DNA of 64,000 bases. It comes from an uncultured Clostridia bacterium (GTDB lineage Bacteria; Bacillota; Clostridia; TANB77; CAG-508). This document shows positions 28,344 through 37,636 of this stretch, piece after piece. Location: positions 1 to 64,000 of the forward strand of contig CAOSLI010000003.1 in NCBI GenBank assembly GCA_948524275.1. The letters are read 5' to 3'. Positions within the stretch are counted from its first letter, which is position 1. Each line of letters begins with the position of its first letter. The translations under genes and the position numbers were made by a program. Under the pieces are notes generated by a model, which was not told where the DNA came from, did no database searches, and worked only from the letters and a program-made list of their open reading frames with translations.

Positions 28344-28400
28344 GACAAAATTTAACCTGTCCCTTTTGGTCAACCAAAAGTGCGCGTCCCAAATGGTTGA
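28344..28400 (+). repeat. CAACCAA...TTGGTTG repeat element before galE
   Basis: CCTGTCCCTTTTGGTCAACC, then AAAAGTGCGCGTCCCAAATGGTTGAA, a diverged copy of the same element ending 4 bases before the galE ribosome site. Confidence 0.65.
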
Positions 28401-28415
28401 AGGAGGAATTTTAAT

Positions 28416-29417
28416 ATGTCAGTTTTAGTTACAGGTGGAGCTGGATACATTGGCTCACACACAGTTGTAGAATTATTAGATGCAGGGTATGAAGTTGTTG
28501 TAGTTGATAACTTCTCAAACAGTAGTCCAGAAGCATTACAGGCTATAAAAGATATTACACATAAAGGTTTTAAATTTTATGAAGTTGATTTATTAGATAA
28601 AGAAAATTTAGATAAAGTTTTTGAAGAAAATAAAGATATAACATCAGTAATACATTTTGCAGGGTTAAAAGCAGTTGGGGAATCTGTTGCAAAACCAATA
28701 GAATATTATCATAACAATATAACAGGAACACTAATGCTTGTAGATGTAATGAGAAAACACAATGTAAAGAAGATTGTATTTAGTTCATCGGCTACTGTAT
28801 ATGGAGATCCAGCTACTGTTCCAATTAAAGAGAGTTTTCCAAAATCAGCAACTAATCCATATGGACAAACAAAACTTATGATAGAACAAATTCTAGAAGA
28901 TGTATATGTATCTGATAGTGAATGGAGTGTTGTATTATTAAGATATTTCAATCCAATAGGAGCACACGAAAGTGGTCTAATTGGAGAGAAACCAAATGGA
29001 ATTCCTAATAATTTAATGCCATATATTAATCAAGTTGCAGTAGGAAAACTTGATCACTTAAATGTATTTGGTAATGACTATAATACACCAGATGGAACAG
29101 GAGTAAGAGATTATATCCACGTTGTTGACTTATCAAAGGGACATCTAAAAGCAATTGAAAGAGCTGACAAAATGAAAGGTGTAGAAGCCTACAATCTAGG
29201 AACAGGAAAAGGATACTCTGTACTTGATATTGTTAACAATTTTGAAAAAGCAACAGGAGTTAAAGTAAAATATGAGATTACTGCAAGAAGACCAGGAGAT
29301 ATAGCCGAATGTTATGCAGATCCAAGTAAAGCAGCTGATGTACTTGGATGGAAGGCTGAAAAGAACCTAGAAGATATGTGCAAGGATTCATGGAGATTTA
29401 CAGAAAATCATAAATAA
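28416..29417 (+). CDS. galE: UDP-glucose 4-epimerase
   Basis: A 333-residue short-chain dehydrogenase: NAD motif GGAGYIGSHTVVELL, catalytic SSSATVYG and YGQTK, and RRPGDIAECYADPSKA near the end. It interconverts UDP-glucose and UDP-galactose for surface sugars. AAGGAGG site present. Confidence 0.95.
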   Translation: MSVLVTGGAGYIGSHTVVELLDAGYEVVVVDNFSNSSPEALQAIKDITHKGFKFYEVDLLDKENLDKVFEENKDITSVIHFAGLKAVGESVAKPIEYYHNNITGTLMLVDVMRKHNVKKIVFSSSATVYGDPATVPIKESFPKSATNPYGQTKLMIEQILEDVYVSDSEWSVVLLRYFNPIGAHESGLIGEKPNGIPNNLMPYINQVAVGKLDHLNVFGNDYNTPDGTGVRDYIHVVDLSKGHLKAIERADKMKGVEAYNLGTGKGYSVLDIVNNFEKATGVKVKYEITARRPGDIAECYADPSKAADVLGWKAEKNLEDMCKDSWRFTENHK

Positions 29418-29429
29418 TTTAAATAAAGA

Positions 29430-29466
29430 TTTAAATCCCTATTTAGTATAAATGGGGATTTTTGCT
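29430..29466 (+). terminator. Terminator after galE
   Basis: AAATCCCTATTTA and TAAATGGGGATTTTT stem with T tract. Confidence 0.8.
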
Positions 29467-29605
29467 TATAAAAATAAATAAAAAATAAATAAAAAAGAAT
29501 ATTGATATTTTCATATAATTATGATAAAATGTTTACATAAAGGTTTTGGAATTGCTGATGTATCAGTGGTAAAACTTTTACAATTACAACTTAGGAGGCT
29601 ATCAT

Positions 29606-30991
29606 ATGAATGTAAAGAAAATCTTTATTTTAAGCGTTAATTCGATCGCTTCAAGTTCGGATTCGCTGCTTCGGTTTGGCACGGATAACATGATTGTTAT
29701 ACCTATGGTTAACATTGATGAGCTATCTAAATTAGCTCAACAATACAACGAGAAAGGTAGGAATGCTCAAAAGATATTAAATTATTTGGACTCGTTCAAT
29801 TTCAAAACTCTTTCTTCAAAAGATGGTGTGATGCAAAAGAATGGTTCAATGCTTCGGGTGGAAAATGGCTATAGGGATGAACCTGTTGTGGCAGACAATT
29901 TGTCCAAATCGGATAAACGACGTTTGCAGATTGCTTTAGGTTTGCAAAGAGAATATCGCAATCGTCCTGTTATAATTATCAGCAAAAACCCCGCGTTTCG
30001 ATTGAAGGCAAAATCTTTAGGTTTAAGGGCACAAAACTACAAAGATGAGGTTTTTCCGTCTCTTTCAGAGCAGTACAAGGGCAGAGTAGAGGTTACCGCA
30101 ATGTATAAGAATATAACTGCTTTGGAAAAAAATGGAAGCATTAATATCTGCAAGATTCATGGCAATACGGGTTTAGAATTGGTTCCTAACCTTTTTCTTG
30201 AGATAAAGGCAGCTGATAATGAACCTTATGGTAAAACAATAGCAAGATACGACGGCGAAAAGGTGGTTAGACTTAACTATGGTGATTCATGCAACCCTTG
30301 GAGAATAACTCCTAAAAATGCTGGTCAGAAAATGCTGATAGAGGCAATGATGACTGACTGCAAAAGAGCACCTATTGTTATTGCAAAGGGCGGAGCAGGC
30401 ACTGGTAAGACCTATCAGACTTTGGCATGTGCATTAGAACAGGTTATGGAACAAAAGCTTTACTCTCAAATAATGATTTCAACATCGACCGCAACAGTGG
30501 GAAATGAAGAAATAGGCTTTCTCCCTGGAGAGATTGAGAATAAGTTTGCTCCTCATATTGGAGGTCTGAAAGATAATCTTAGAATCCTCATAAATTCAGA
30601 AAAGAGGAAGGACGGTAAAATCACTTCTGCTACAGAGAAAAAGTTTGAGGAAAAAGGAGATTACCTTTTTGAAAATGGAACAATCCAGATGGAGCCTATA
30701 GGGTTCTTTAGGGGACGTACCATTGTGGATACTTTTTGTATTATTGATGAGACTCAGAATATTTCGCCTGATGATATAAAATCAATTGTATCAAGGGCTG
30801 GCGAAGGTTCGAAATTCATCTTCTTAGGAGACCCCACGCAGATAGATAATCCGAAGCTCAACGAAAACTACAATGGATTGGTATTCTTGTCCGAAAAGAT
30901 GAAGGGCTATTCGGGTGCTTGGCAGATTACGCTTAACGAGGAAGAATCAGTAAGAAGTGAACTTGCTAAGCTTGCAGCTAAAATTTTGTAA
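29606..30991 (+). CDS. PhoH-like ATPase with degenerate PIN-like N-terminus, foreign-looking
   Basis: A 461-residue protein. The C-terminal 240 residues are a PhoH ATPase: Walker A GGAGTGKTYQTL, FLPGEIENKFAPHIGGLKDN, RGRTIVDTFCIIDETQN (Walker B), LGDPTQIDNPKLNE. The N-terminus resembles the PIN domain of PhoH-like YlaK proteins (VIPMVNIDELSKLAQ) but reads LSVNSIA where an acidic DTNVLL motif is expected, so nuclease activity is doubtful. Codon use differs from neighbours: CGT, CGC, CGA, TCG and CTG are frequent. It has two in-frame CGG codons (29672, 29855) without any break in the frame, unlike native genes. Probably acquired, perhaps from a phage; if CGG shifts the frame in this cell, it would stop after about 30 codons. 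Confidence 0.85.
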   Translation: MNVKKIFILSVNSIASSSDSLLRFGTDNMIVIPMVNIDELSKLAQQYNEKGRNAQKILNYLDSFNFKTLSSKDGVMQKNGSMLRVENGYRDEPVVADNLSKSDKRRLQIALGLQREYRNRPVIIISKNPAFRLKAKSLGLRAQNYKDEVFPSLSEQYKGRVEVTAMYKNITALEKNGSINICKIHGNTGLELVPNLFLEIKAADNEPYGKTIARYDGEKVVRLNYGDSCNPWRITPKNAGQKMLIEAMMTDCKRAPIVIAKGGAGTGKTYQTLACALEQVMEQKLYSQIMISTSTATVGNEEIGFLPGEIENKFAPHIGGLKDNLRILINSEKRKDGKITSATEKKFEEKGDYLFENGTIQMEPIGFFRGRTIVDTFCIIDETQNISPDDIKSIVSRAGEGSKFIFLGDPTQIDNPKLNENYNGLVFLSEKMKGYSGAWQITLNEEESVRSELAKLAAKIL

Positions 30992-31000
30992 TTGTATTTT

Positions 31001-31030
31001 ATCTCCCTAGTTTTACTGGGGAGATTTTTC
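31001..31030 (+). terminator. Terminator after the PhoH-like gene
   Basis: ATCTCCCTAGT and ACTGGGGAGAT, then TTTTTC. Confidence 0.85.
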
Positions 31031-31113
31031 TATTGTGAATTTAATGTAATTTTACTTGAAATAAACAAACTACATATGTTATAATAAATAAAGTAAAATT
31101 TGGAAAGGAGAGC

Positions 31114-31236
31114 ATGGATAATTTTATAATAAAATTGTGCAAAAATAAAATATTTGCGATTTCTATTTTATATATAAAATCACTATGCAACAATTATAGA
31201 TGTTTTTTACAAGTTTCAATAATCCATTTATGCTAA
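31114..31236 (+). CDS. Possible 40-residue leader peptide overlapping the site-2 protease gene
   Basis: An ATG at 31114 sits 4-5 bases after a strong AAAGGAG. The frame encodes 40 residues (MDNFIIKLCKNKIFAIS...) and ends at 31236, 37 bases inside the next gene in another frame. The next gene has no ribosome site of its own, so this short frame may couple its translation, or may be only a coincidence. Confidence 0.35.
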   Translation: MDNFIIKLCKNKIFAISILYIKSLCNNYRCFLQVSIIHLC

Positions 31237-31937
31237 TAATACTTTTAATGCTTATAGGAGAAAATATTAGTTATTATGTAAGTACACCAGGAGCATTTTT
31301 AGGATTAGTATTATCAATACCCGGAATGTTGATAGCAATTACATTCCATGAATTTGCACATGCATGGGCGGCAGATAAGCTAGGAGATGACACACCTAGA
31401 AGACAGGGAAGGCTTAATTTAAATCCATTGTCACATCTAGATCCAATAGGAGTAATACTATTGCTCACAGCTGGTTTTGGATGGGGAAAGCCAGTTGCAA
31501 TAAATCCTAATAATTTTAATAGAACTGTAACTTTAAGAAAAGGAAACGCACTAGTATCATTAGCAGGTCCTGCAATGAATTTTATATTAGCAATAATATT
31601 TTCTGTCATATGTGGACTACTTCTCAAATTTGGAGGGGCATTTTTAATTACAACAGCAGGAGGAGTACTACTAAGTGTTGTAGAGTATACGATATCAATT
31701 AACATAGGACTTGGAGTATTTAATCTAGTTCCACTTCCACCATTAGATGGTTCAAAAATACTATCAGCAGTATTACCTACTAAAGCAAGACAGTGGTATG
31801 AAAATCACGAAAAGATGCTTTATATAGTCTTTATGTTTATATGGATAACGCCAGTTGCAGGAATGATAATAAAACCTGCTATAGGATGGATAAGTGGCGA
31901 ATTACTTAAACTAATTGCACTAATTGCAGGAATCTAA
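31200..31937 (+). CDS. Site-2 protease family membrane metalloprotease (M50)
   Basis: A 245-residue multi-helix protein with the zinc motif FHEFAHAWAADKLGD (HExxH), LNPLSHLDPIG and the second motif NLVPLPPLDGSKIL. It cleaves membrane proteins within the bilayer. The ATG at 31200 has an in-frame stop directly before it and no clear ribosome-binding site. It lies between two foreign-looking genes but itself uses native codons and no in-frame CGG. Confidence 0.88.
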   Translation: MFFTSFNNPFMLIILLMLIGENISYYVSTPGAFLGLVLSIPGMLIAITFHEFAHAWAADKLGDDTPRRQGRLNLNPLSHLDPIGVILLLTAGFGWGKPVAINPNNFNRTVTLRKGNALVSLAGPAMNFILAIIFSVICGLLLKFGGAFLITTAGGVLLSVVEYTISINIGLGVFNLVPLPPLDGSKILSAVLPTKARQWYENHEKMLYIVFMFIWITPVAGMIIKPAIGWISGELLKLIALIAGI

Positions 31938-31988
31938 TAAAACTGTCAAACTTAACAGGGAATTTAATATTTTTGTCAATATAAATAG

Positions 31989-32040
31989 GAACCCTAAGTT
32001 TTTTAACATTAATTGTGTCAAAAAGCTTAGGGCCCTATTG
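31989..32040 (+). terminator. Hairpin after the site-2 protease gene
   Basis: ACCCTAAGTTTTTTAACA and TGTCAAAAAGCTTAGGG can pair; the T tract afterwards is poor. Confidence 0.5.
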
Positions 32041-32120
32041 ACTTTTAAACTAAGTACAATATATAATAGCATTAACTAAGTTAGCCAAAAAACTTCACTA
32101 ATTTAAAGGAGGAATCAACT

Positions 32121-33362
32121 ATGTTGTTACATGAAGATACTCTGGCTCTTACTCATCCGCTATTTGGTACAATTCGGTTAAACGAAAAATTCCAAAAAGT
32201 ATTAAAGTTAGATCCATTTGTTGAGCTTGGCTTTAAGTCTCAGTTAGGTACATTTGCTTATCTTGGCAGTATTCTTAATGCAAAGCATACAAGGCTAATG
32301 CATTCGGTTGGCGTAATGTTCTTGGTAGATAAGCTGCTAGATACAATTCAGAGAAAGTATTCTAAGGTTCTCACCATAACGCAAGAAGACAGAGAAACTT
32401 TGGAATTAGTAGCTTTGGGACACGACATTGGGCATCTCGCATTTTCTCATTCACTTGAGAATAAATCTCTAAAATCGCATGAAGAGAGAACGGTTGAACT
32501 GTTTGAAAATTATGCTAATGAGATTAATTCCATTTTTGGATATGACATCACATCTAAGGTGCTTAAAGTATTCGAATTTGGAAAAGATTCATATAGGGCT
32601 AGTATGCTTTTTGGCGATGGTATTGACATTTTGACGATTTGCACACCTTTGTTAATGGGTACTATTGATTGCGACAGAATGGAGTATTTGATGACGGACA
32701 GATATATGCTTACGGGTGATCATATTGATTACACTCGGATTTTTGAAAGCATAGCTATTGTCAAATACGGCTACTATGGCTCATATGCGATTGCATTTGA
32801 GAAGTCAGCACTTTCTCTTATTGAGGATATGTTGATGACTAGAGTGCATCAATATGAAAACGTTTATTGCACAATGGAGGATACTATCACTAAGTCTATA
32901 CTTAAGAACTATGTGCTTGCATCAGGGATAGAAAACTCTAACATCTGCACCATGCAAGAATATGATTTTTTAAGTCATATGCATAATGTTCTGCGTAAAG
33001 GTGTTAATGGAAGTATTCAGTCCCACTTAGCTAAAGCATTTCTGTACAGTAATCATGAAAACATCTTATGTAAGAAATTCACTAATGTAAAAGCATATGA
33101 ATATTTTACGAATAGATTGTACGAAATTACTGACAGAAGAGATGTTATTGTTGCAAAGTGGTATGAGTTTAATGCGTATTCCAAGGACAAAGATTTTGTA
33201 CTGATTAAAGATAATGATGGTACAACTAAAAACTTGGAAGAAATAAACTCAAAAATAATGAATTGCGTGGCTGAGTTTGGTTATGTAATTGTGGACGTTG
33301 ACTGGTCATATGAACTTAAGAAGGAGGATACGAGAAAAATCAGACAGCTTTTTGCAATGTGA
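32121..33362 (+). CDS. HD-domain phosphohydrolase (dNTPase/SAMHD1-like), foreign-looking
   Basis: A 413-residue HD protein: the core HTRLMHSVGV (first His), LVALGHDIGHLAFSHSLE (HD), and MGTIDCDRMEYLMTDRYMLTG match the dGTPase/YwfO/SAMHD1 group that hydrolyses dNTPs. Codon use resembles the PhoH-like gene rather than native genes (TCG, CTC, CGG, GGC). Two in-frame CGG codons (32175, 32736) are read through without a break, at IRL and YTRIF where arginine fits. It was probably acquired together with or like the PhoH-like gene. Substrate unproved. Confidence 0.82.
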   Translation: MLLHEDTLALTHPLFGTIRLNEKFQKVLKLDPFVELGFKSQLGTFAYLGSILNAKHTRLMHSVGVMFLVDKLLDTIQRKYSKVLTITQEDRETLELVALGHDIGHLAFSHSLENKSLKSHEERTVELFENYANEINSIFGYDITSKVLKVFEFGKDSYRASMLFGDGIDILTICTPLLMGTIDCDRMEYLMTDRYMLTGDHIDYTRIFESIAIVKYGYYGSYAIAFEKSALSLIEDMLMTRVHQYENVYCTMEDTITKSILKNYVLASGIENSNICTMQEYDFLSHMHNVLRKGVNGSIQSHLAKAFLYSNHENILCKKFTNVKAYEYFTNRLYEITDRRDVIVAKWYEFNAYSKDKDFVLIKDNDGTTKNLEEINSKIMNCVAEFGYVIVDVDWSYELKKEDTRKIRQLFAM

Positions 33363-33419
33363 AGTAGCCTAACAATTTTCAGATTATAAATATAACATGA
33401 AGGTTGATGGCAAGATAAA

Positions 33420-33452
33420 AAAAGGGCGCGAGTTTAACTTGAGCCCTTTATC
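33420..33452 (+). terminator. Terminator after the HD gene
   Basis: AAAGGGCGCGAGTT and AACTTGAGCCCTTT (one mismatch) then TCTTTTT. Confidence 0.75.
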
Positions 33453-33478
33453 TTTTTATATAATAAGGAGGAAAATAG

Positions 33479-34420
33479 ATGGCATCAATAATGCAAGCTA
33501 AAATGAAATTACCTGTTGATTTTATTCAAAATCTATATACAGATTTTAATAAAAAAACAGCCGATAAAATATTACTTGGAATGCAGGAAGAAAGATACAC
33601 AACTCTTAGAGTAAATACTTTAAAAAGTAGTATTGCTAATGTGAAAGATATTTTAGATAAAAATAGTATAGAGTATGAGCAAGTAGAGTTTTATGCTGAT
33701 GCATTAATTATAAAAAGTGCAAATGAAAAAGATTTAGCAAAACTAGACTTGTATAAAAATGGAGAGATATATTTGCAAAGTTTATCAAGCATGATACCAG
33801 TGTTGGTGCTAGATCCTAAAAAAGGTGAAAGTATTTTAGATTTAACTGCTGCACCAGGCAGTAAGACAACTCAAATGGCAGGGATGATGCAAAATGAAGG
33901 ATATATTTTAGCAAATGAAATAGATAAAATAAGATGTGATAGATTAAAACATAACGTAGAACTGTTAGGTGCAAAGATTGTAGAAGTTAGTAATAATGAT
34001 GGAACAAATATTGGGAAGAATTATAACGAAAAATTTGATAAAGTGCTTTTAGATACTCCTTGTAGCGGTGAAGGCAGATTTGTACTTGAGGACGAAAAAT
34101 CATATTGCAAATGGTCAAATGAATTGGTGAAAAATTTATCTAATTTGCAAAAGGAACTTTTTAAAAGTGCATATAATAGCTTGAAAAAAGGTGGAATTAT
34201 GGTATATTCAACATGCACATTAAATAAGGAGGAAAATGAAAAAATTATAAATTGGGCTTTGCAAAATTTTACGTTAGAAGTACTAGATATTAATTTAAAA
34301 TTTAATGAATGCACAAAAGCATCTAATAAAGGTGTAAATAAGGATATAGAAAAGGGGGTAAAGATTTTACCATCAAACAGAATGGAAGGATTTTTTGTTT
34401 GCAAATTAATAAAAGTATAA
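33479..34420 (+). CDS. RNA m5C methyltransferase (RsmB/RsmF/NSUN family)
   Basis: A 313-residue SAM methyltransferase: DLTAAPGSKTTQMAGMM (SAM site), LLDTPCSGEGRF and VYSTCTLNKEENE with the two catalytic Cys of RNA m5C enzymes. It lacks the N-terminal NusB domain of RsmB and the long C-terminal domain of RsmF, so the rRNA or tRNA target is open. Confidence 0.88.
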   Translation: MASIMQAKMKLPVDFIQNLYTDFNKKTADKILLGMQEERYTTLRVNTLKSSIANVKDILDKNSIEYEQVEFYADALIIKSANEKDLAKLDLYKNGEIYLQSLSSMIPVLVLDPKKGESILDLTAAPGSKTTQMAGMMQNEGYILANEIDKIRCDRLKHNVELLGAKIVEVSNNDGTNIGKNYNEKFDKVLLDTPCSGEGRFVLEDEKSYCKWSNELVKNLSNLQKELFKSAYNSLKKGGIMVYSTCTLNKEENEKIINWALQNFTLEVLDINLKFNECTKASNKGVNKDIEKGVKILPSNRMEGFFVCKLIKV

Positions 34421-34424
34421 GTTT

Positions 34425-34459
34425 AAAATCTCTAGATTAAATTACTAGAGATTTTTTTG
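34425..34459 (+). terminator. Terminator
   Basis: AAAATCTCTAG and CTAGAGATTTTTTT around a short loop. Confidence 0.85.
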
Positions 34460-34542
34460 AAAAAATTATAAATTTATATTGACAATACAAACATATGTAT
34501 GTATAATATAACAAACAAACGTTTATGACGCAAGGAGGAGTT

Positions 34543-36162
34543 ATGATTACTATATTACATATTAAGAATGTTGGAATAATAGATGATTTAAGTGTTGATT
34601 TAAGCAAAGGATTTAATGTATTTACTGGTGAAACTGGTGCAGGAAAGACACTTATTATAGATGCATTAAGTGTTATTTCTGGTGGTAGATTTTCTAAAGA
34701 AATGATCAGAAAAGGAGAAGAGTATTCTTTTGTTGAGCTTAATCTATTTATGCCAGAAAATGAAAATGCCATTGATGGAAATGTTATTATTAGTAGAGAA
34801 ATTCATCAAAACGGTAGAAATTCTTGCAAGATTAATGGCAGATTGGTAACTGTATCTGAACTAAAGGATTTTATGCAAAATGTAATAGATATTCATGGAC
34901 AAAATGATAACCAAAAGATACTAGATTCAAAGTATCATATTAAATATCTAGATGAATTTTGTGGAGATGAATTATCAAAAGTACATAATGAATACAAAGA
35001 CTTATTTTATGAATACAATGAACTTAATAGAGAGTTAAAGCAAAATTTAGGTGATGAAAAAGAAAAACAAAGAAGATTAGATCTGCTTCAGTATGAGTTT
35101 GAAGAAATAGATAAGGCTAACTTAAAAGTTGGAGAAGAAGAGACTCTTAATGAGAAGAGAAACTTATATGCTAATTCAGAAAAGATAGGAAAGAGCTTAG
35201 AAGAAGCAAGTAGAAATATTTCTAATTCAATAGAGTTTATTAATAGTGCGATTAAATCTTTGGAGAGAATAGAAAATTTAGATGAAAAATATAAAAGTAA
35301 GCTAGAAGAATTAAAGAATACATACTATGAGTTTGATGAGATTTCAAGAGACATTAGCAATTTAAATGAGGATATGTATTTTGATGAAAGTGACAGAAAT
35401 GAAATAGAAGAAAGACTTGATTTAATATTCTCATTAAAAAGAAAATATGGTAATAGTATAGAAGAAATTATTGAATATAGAGCTAAGATAGAAAAAGAAA
35501 TCGAAAGAATAAATAATTTAGATGAAGTTAATAACAAAATAAAAGAAAGACGAAATGTAGTAATTGTGCAAATGAAAGAAAAAGCAGATATAATGCACAA
35601 TATGAGAATGAATACAGCTAAGATATTAAGTGAGAAGATTAGCAAGGAATTGACAGATTTAGAAATGCAAAATGCAAGATTTAATGTAGAGATAAAGCAG
35701 GTTAATGACTTCAATAAAAGAGGTTTAGACGAAGCTCAGTTCCTAATATCAACTAATATAGGCGAAAATGCAAAAGAATTATCTAAGATAGCCTCAGGTG
35801 GTGAAATGTCAAGAATAATGCTTGCAATTAAGACAGTCCTAGCTAATACAGATAGCACACCAGTACTTGTATTTGATGAAATTGATACTGGAATAAGTGG
35901 CAAGGCAGCTAAAGCTGTTGGAGAAAAGTTAAAAATTATAGGAAATAATCATCAAGTTATTTGCATAACTCACCAACCAAGTATTGCAGCTAAAGGTGAT
36001 GAAAATTACTTTATTAGCAAAATTGCTGAGAATGAAAGAACTCATACATCAATTAAAAAATTAAGTGAAGAAGAAGTAATAGATGAGATAGCAAGAATAT
36101 CAAATGGAGAAATTACAGATATAGCAAGAAAGCATGCCTTAGAACTTAGAAAATCTGCTTGA
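34543..36162 (+). CDS. recN: DNA repair protein RecN
   Basis: A 539-residue SMC-like ATPase: Walker A FTGETGAGKTLIIDAL, long central coiled coil (about 150-380), ABC signature KIASGGEMSRIMLAI and Walker B VLVFDEIDTGISG. ATG 34543 is chosen because AAGGAGG precedes it; an earlier in-frame ATG at 34525 would contain that site. RecN acts early in double-strand break repair. Confidence 0.95.
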   Translation: MITILHIKNVGIIDDLSVDLSKGFNVFTGETGAGKTLIIDALSVISGGRFSKEMIRKGEEYSFVELNLFMPENENAIDGNVIISREIHQNGRNSCKINGRLVTVSELKDFMQNVIDIHGQNDNQKILDSKYHIKYLDEFCGDELSKVHNEYKDLFYEYNELNRELKQNLGDEKEKQRRLDLLQYEFEEIDKANLKVGEEETLNEKRNLYANSEKIGKSLEEASRNISNSIEFINSAIKSLERIENLDEKYKSKLEELKNTYYEFDEISRDISNLNEDMYFDESDRNEIEERLDLIFSLKRKYGNSIEEIIEYRAKIEKEIERINNLDEVNNKIKERRNVVIVQMKEKADIMHNMRMNTAKILSEKISKELTDLEMQNARFNVEIKQVNDFNKRGLDEAQFLISTNIGENAKELSKIASGGEMSRIMLAIKTVLANTDSTPVLVFDEIDTGISGKAAKAVGEKLKIIGNNHQVICITHQPSIAAKGDENYFISKIAENERTHTSIKKLSEEEVIDEIARISNGEITDIARKHALELRKSA

Positions 36163-36228
36163 AATGTACTAAAATTCATAGTATAATATAATAGTAAATC
36201 GTAATAAGGTAAGCAAAGAGAGGAAATA

Positions 36229-37636
36229 ATGAAAGTAGAATTTATAAGCCTAGGATGTAAGACTAATCAATATGAAACTAATGCAATGGAGCAACTATTT
36301 TTACAAAATGGCTATGAAGTTGGAATAGATAAAAATGAAAAAGCAGATATATATATTGTAAACACTTGTAGTGTTACAAATATTGCAGAGAGAAAATCGA
36401 GGCAGATGATAAGAAGAGCAAAGGAATTAAATCCTAATGCTGTTGTAGTCGCAGTTGGTTGCTATGCTCAAGTTGCCAAAGAAGAAATTGAAAAAATAGA
36501 AGAGGTTGATTTAATACTAGGTGTAAATGAAAAAAATAATATTATAGAAATTATTGAAAACTATATAAAAGAAAAAAATAATAATAAAAAGGTAGAAGTT
36601 ACAGATGTTATGCATCAAAATGAATTTAAGGACTTTGGAACAACTACTTATACTGAAAAAAATAGAGCTGTAATAAAAATTCAAGATGGATGTGATAGAT
36701 TTTGCTCGTATTGTATTATTCCATATGCCAGAGGAAAAGTTAGAAGTAGAAAGCCAGAGAAAATAGTAGAAGAAGTTACAGCTATAGCTAAAAAGGAAAT
36801 AAAAGAAATCGTATTAACAGGTATACATATTGCATCATATGGCAAAGATTTTAGTAAAGATGAAGTGGTAAAATATAGACAAGAGTATGGCCTAAATACA
36901 CAATATAAACAATTTGATCCTAAAGATGATTTAGCAACTGGTGGATTTAGACTAATTGAGTTGTTAGAGACATTAAATAAAATTTCTAATATAGAAAGAA
37001 TAAGGATTCGGTTCGATAGAGCCCAAACTAATTACAAATGAATTTGTGGCAAGACTAAGTAAGTTAGAAAAAATATGTCATCATTTCCATTTGTCACTTC
37101 AAAGTGGTTGTGATGAAACCTTAAAAAGAATGAATAGAAGATATACGACGCAAGAATTTAAAAATTCATGTGAGATGCTAAGGAAGAAATATCCTAATTG
37201 TGCAATTACAACTGACGTTATAGTAGGTTTTCCAGGAGAGACTGAGGAAGAATTTAATAAAACATATGAATTCTTAACTAACATAAAGTTGTACAAAATG
37301 CATATTTTTAAGTATTCTCCTAAAAAGGGAACTGTTGCAGAAAAAATGACCAATCAAATAGATGGAAATATGAAGGAGATGCGTAGTAACAAACTAATTG
37401 AATTGTCAGACACAAATGAAATGGAATATAATAAATCATATATTGGAAAAATAGTAAAAGTATTATTTGAAGAAGAACATAATGGATATTTCAAAGGACA
37501 TACAGATAATTACATACAAGTGAAGGTGAAAACAAAGGAGAATCTTGAAGATAAAATCTTAAAGGTAAGAATTATAAAATCCAATGAACTAGAACTTATT
37601 GGAGAATTGGAGGTCAAATGCCAAGAACAAAATTAA
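36229..37636 (+). CDS. mtaB: tRNA methylthiotransferase MtaB, +1 shift at CGG 37009-37011
   Basis: MtaB adds the methylthio group to t6A37 of tRNAs. The first 260 codons give the UPF0004 domain (SLGCKTNQYETNAMEQLF, NTCSVTNIAERKSRQMIRRA) and the radical-SAM cluster (CDRFCSYCIIPYARGKVRSR). The codon at 37009 is CGG; in frame it stops after 10 more residues. Skipping the C gives RIGSIEPKLITNEFVARL, the conserved continuation, then HFHLSLQSGCDETLKRMNR and a TRAM domain. The spliced length is 468 residues, normal. This is the only shift site followed by T (CGGT) rather than A. The end overlaps the next gene by 19 bases. Confidence 0.92.
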
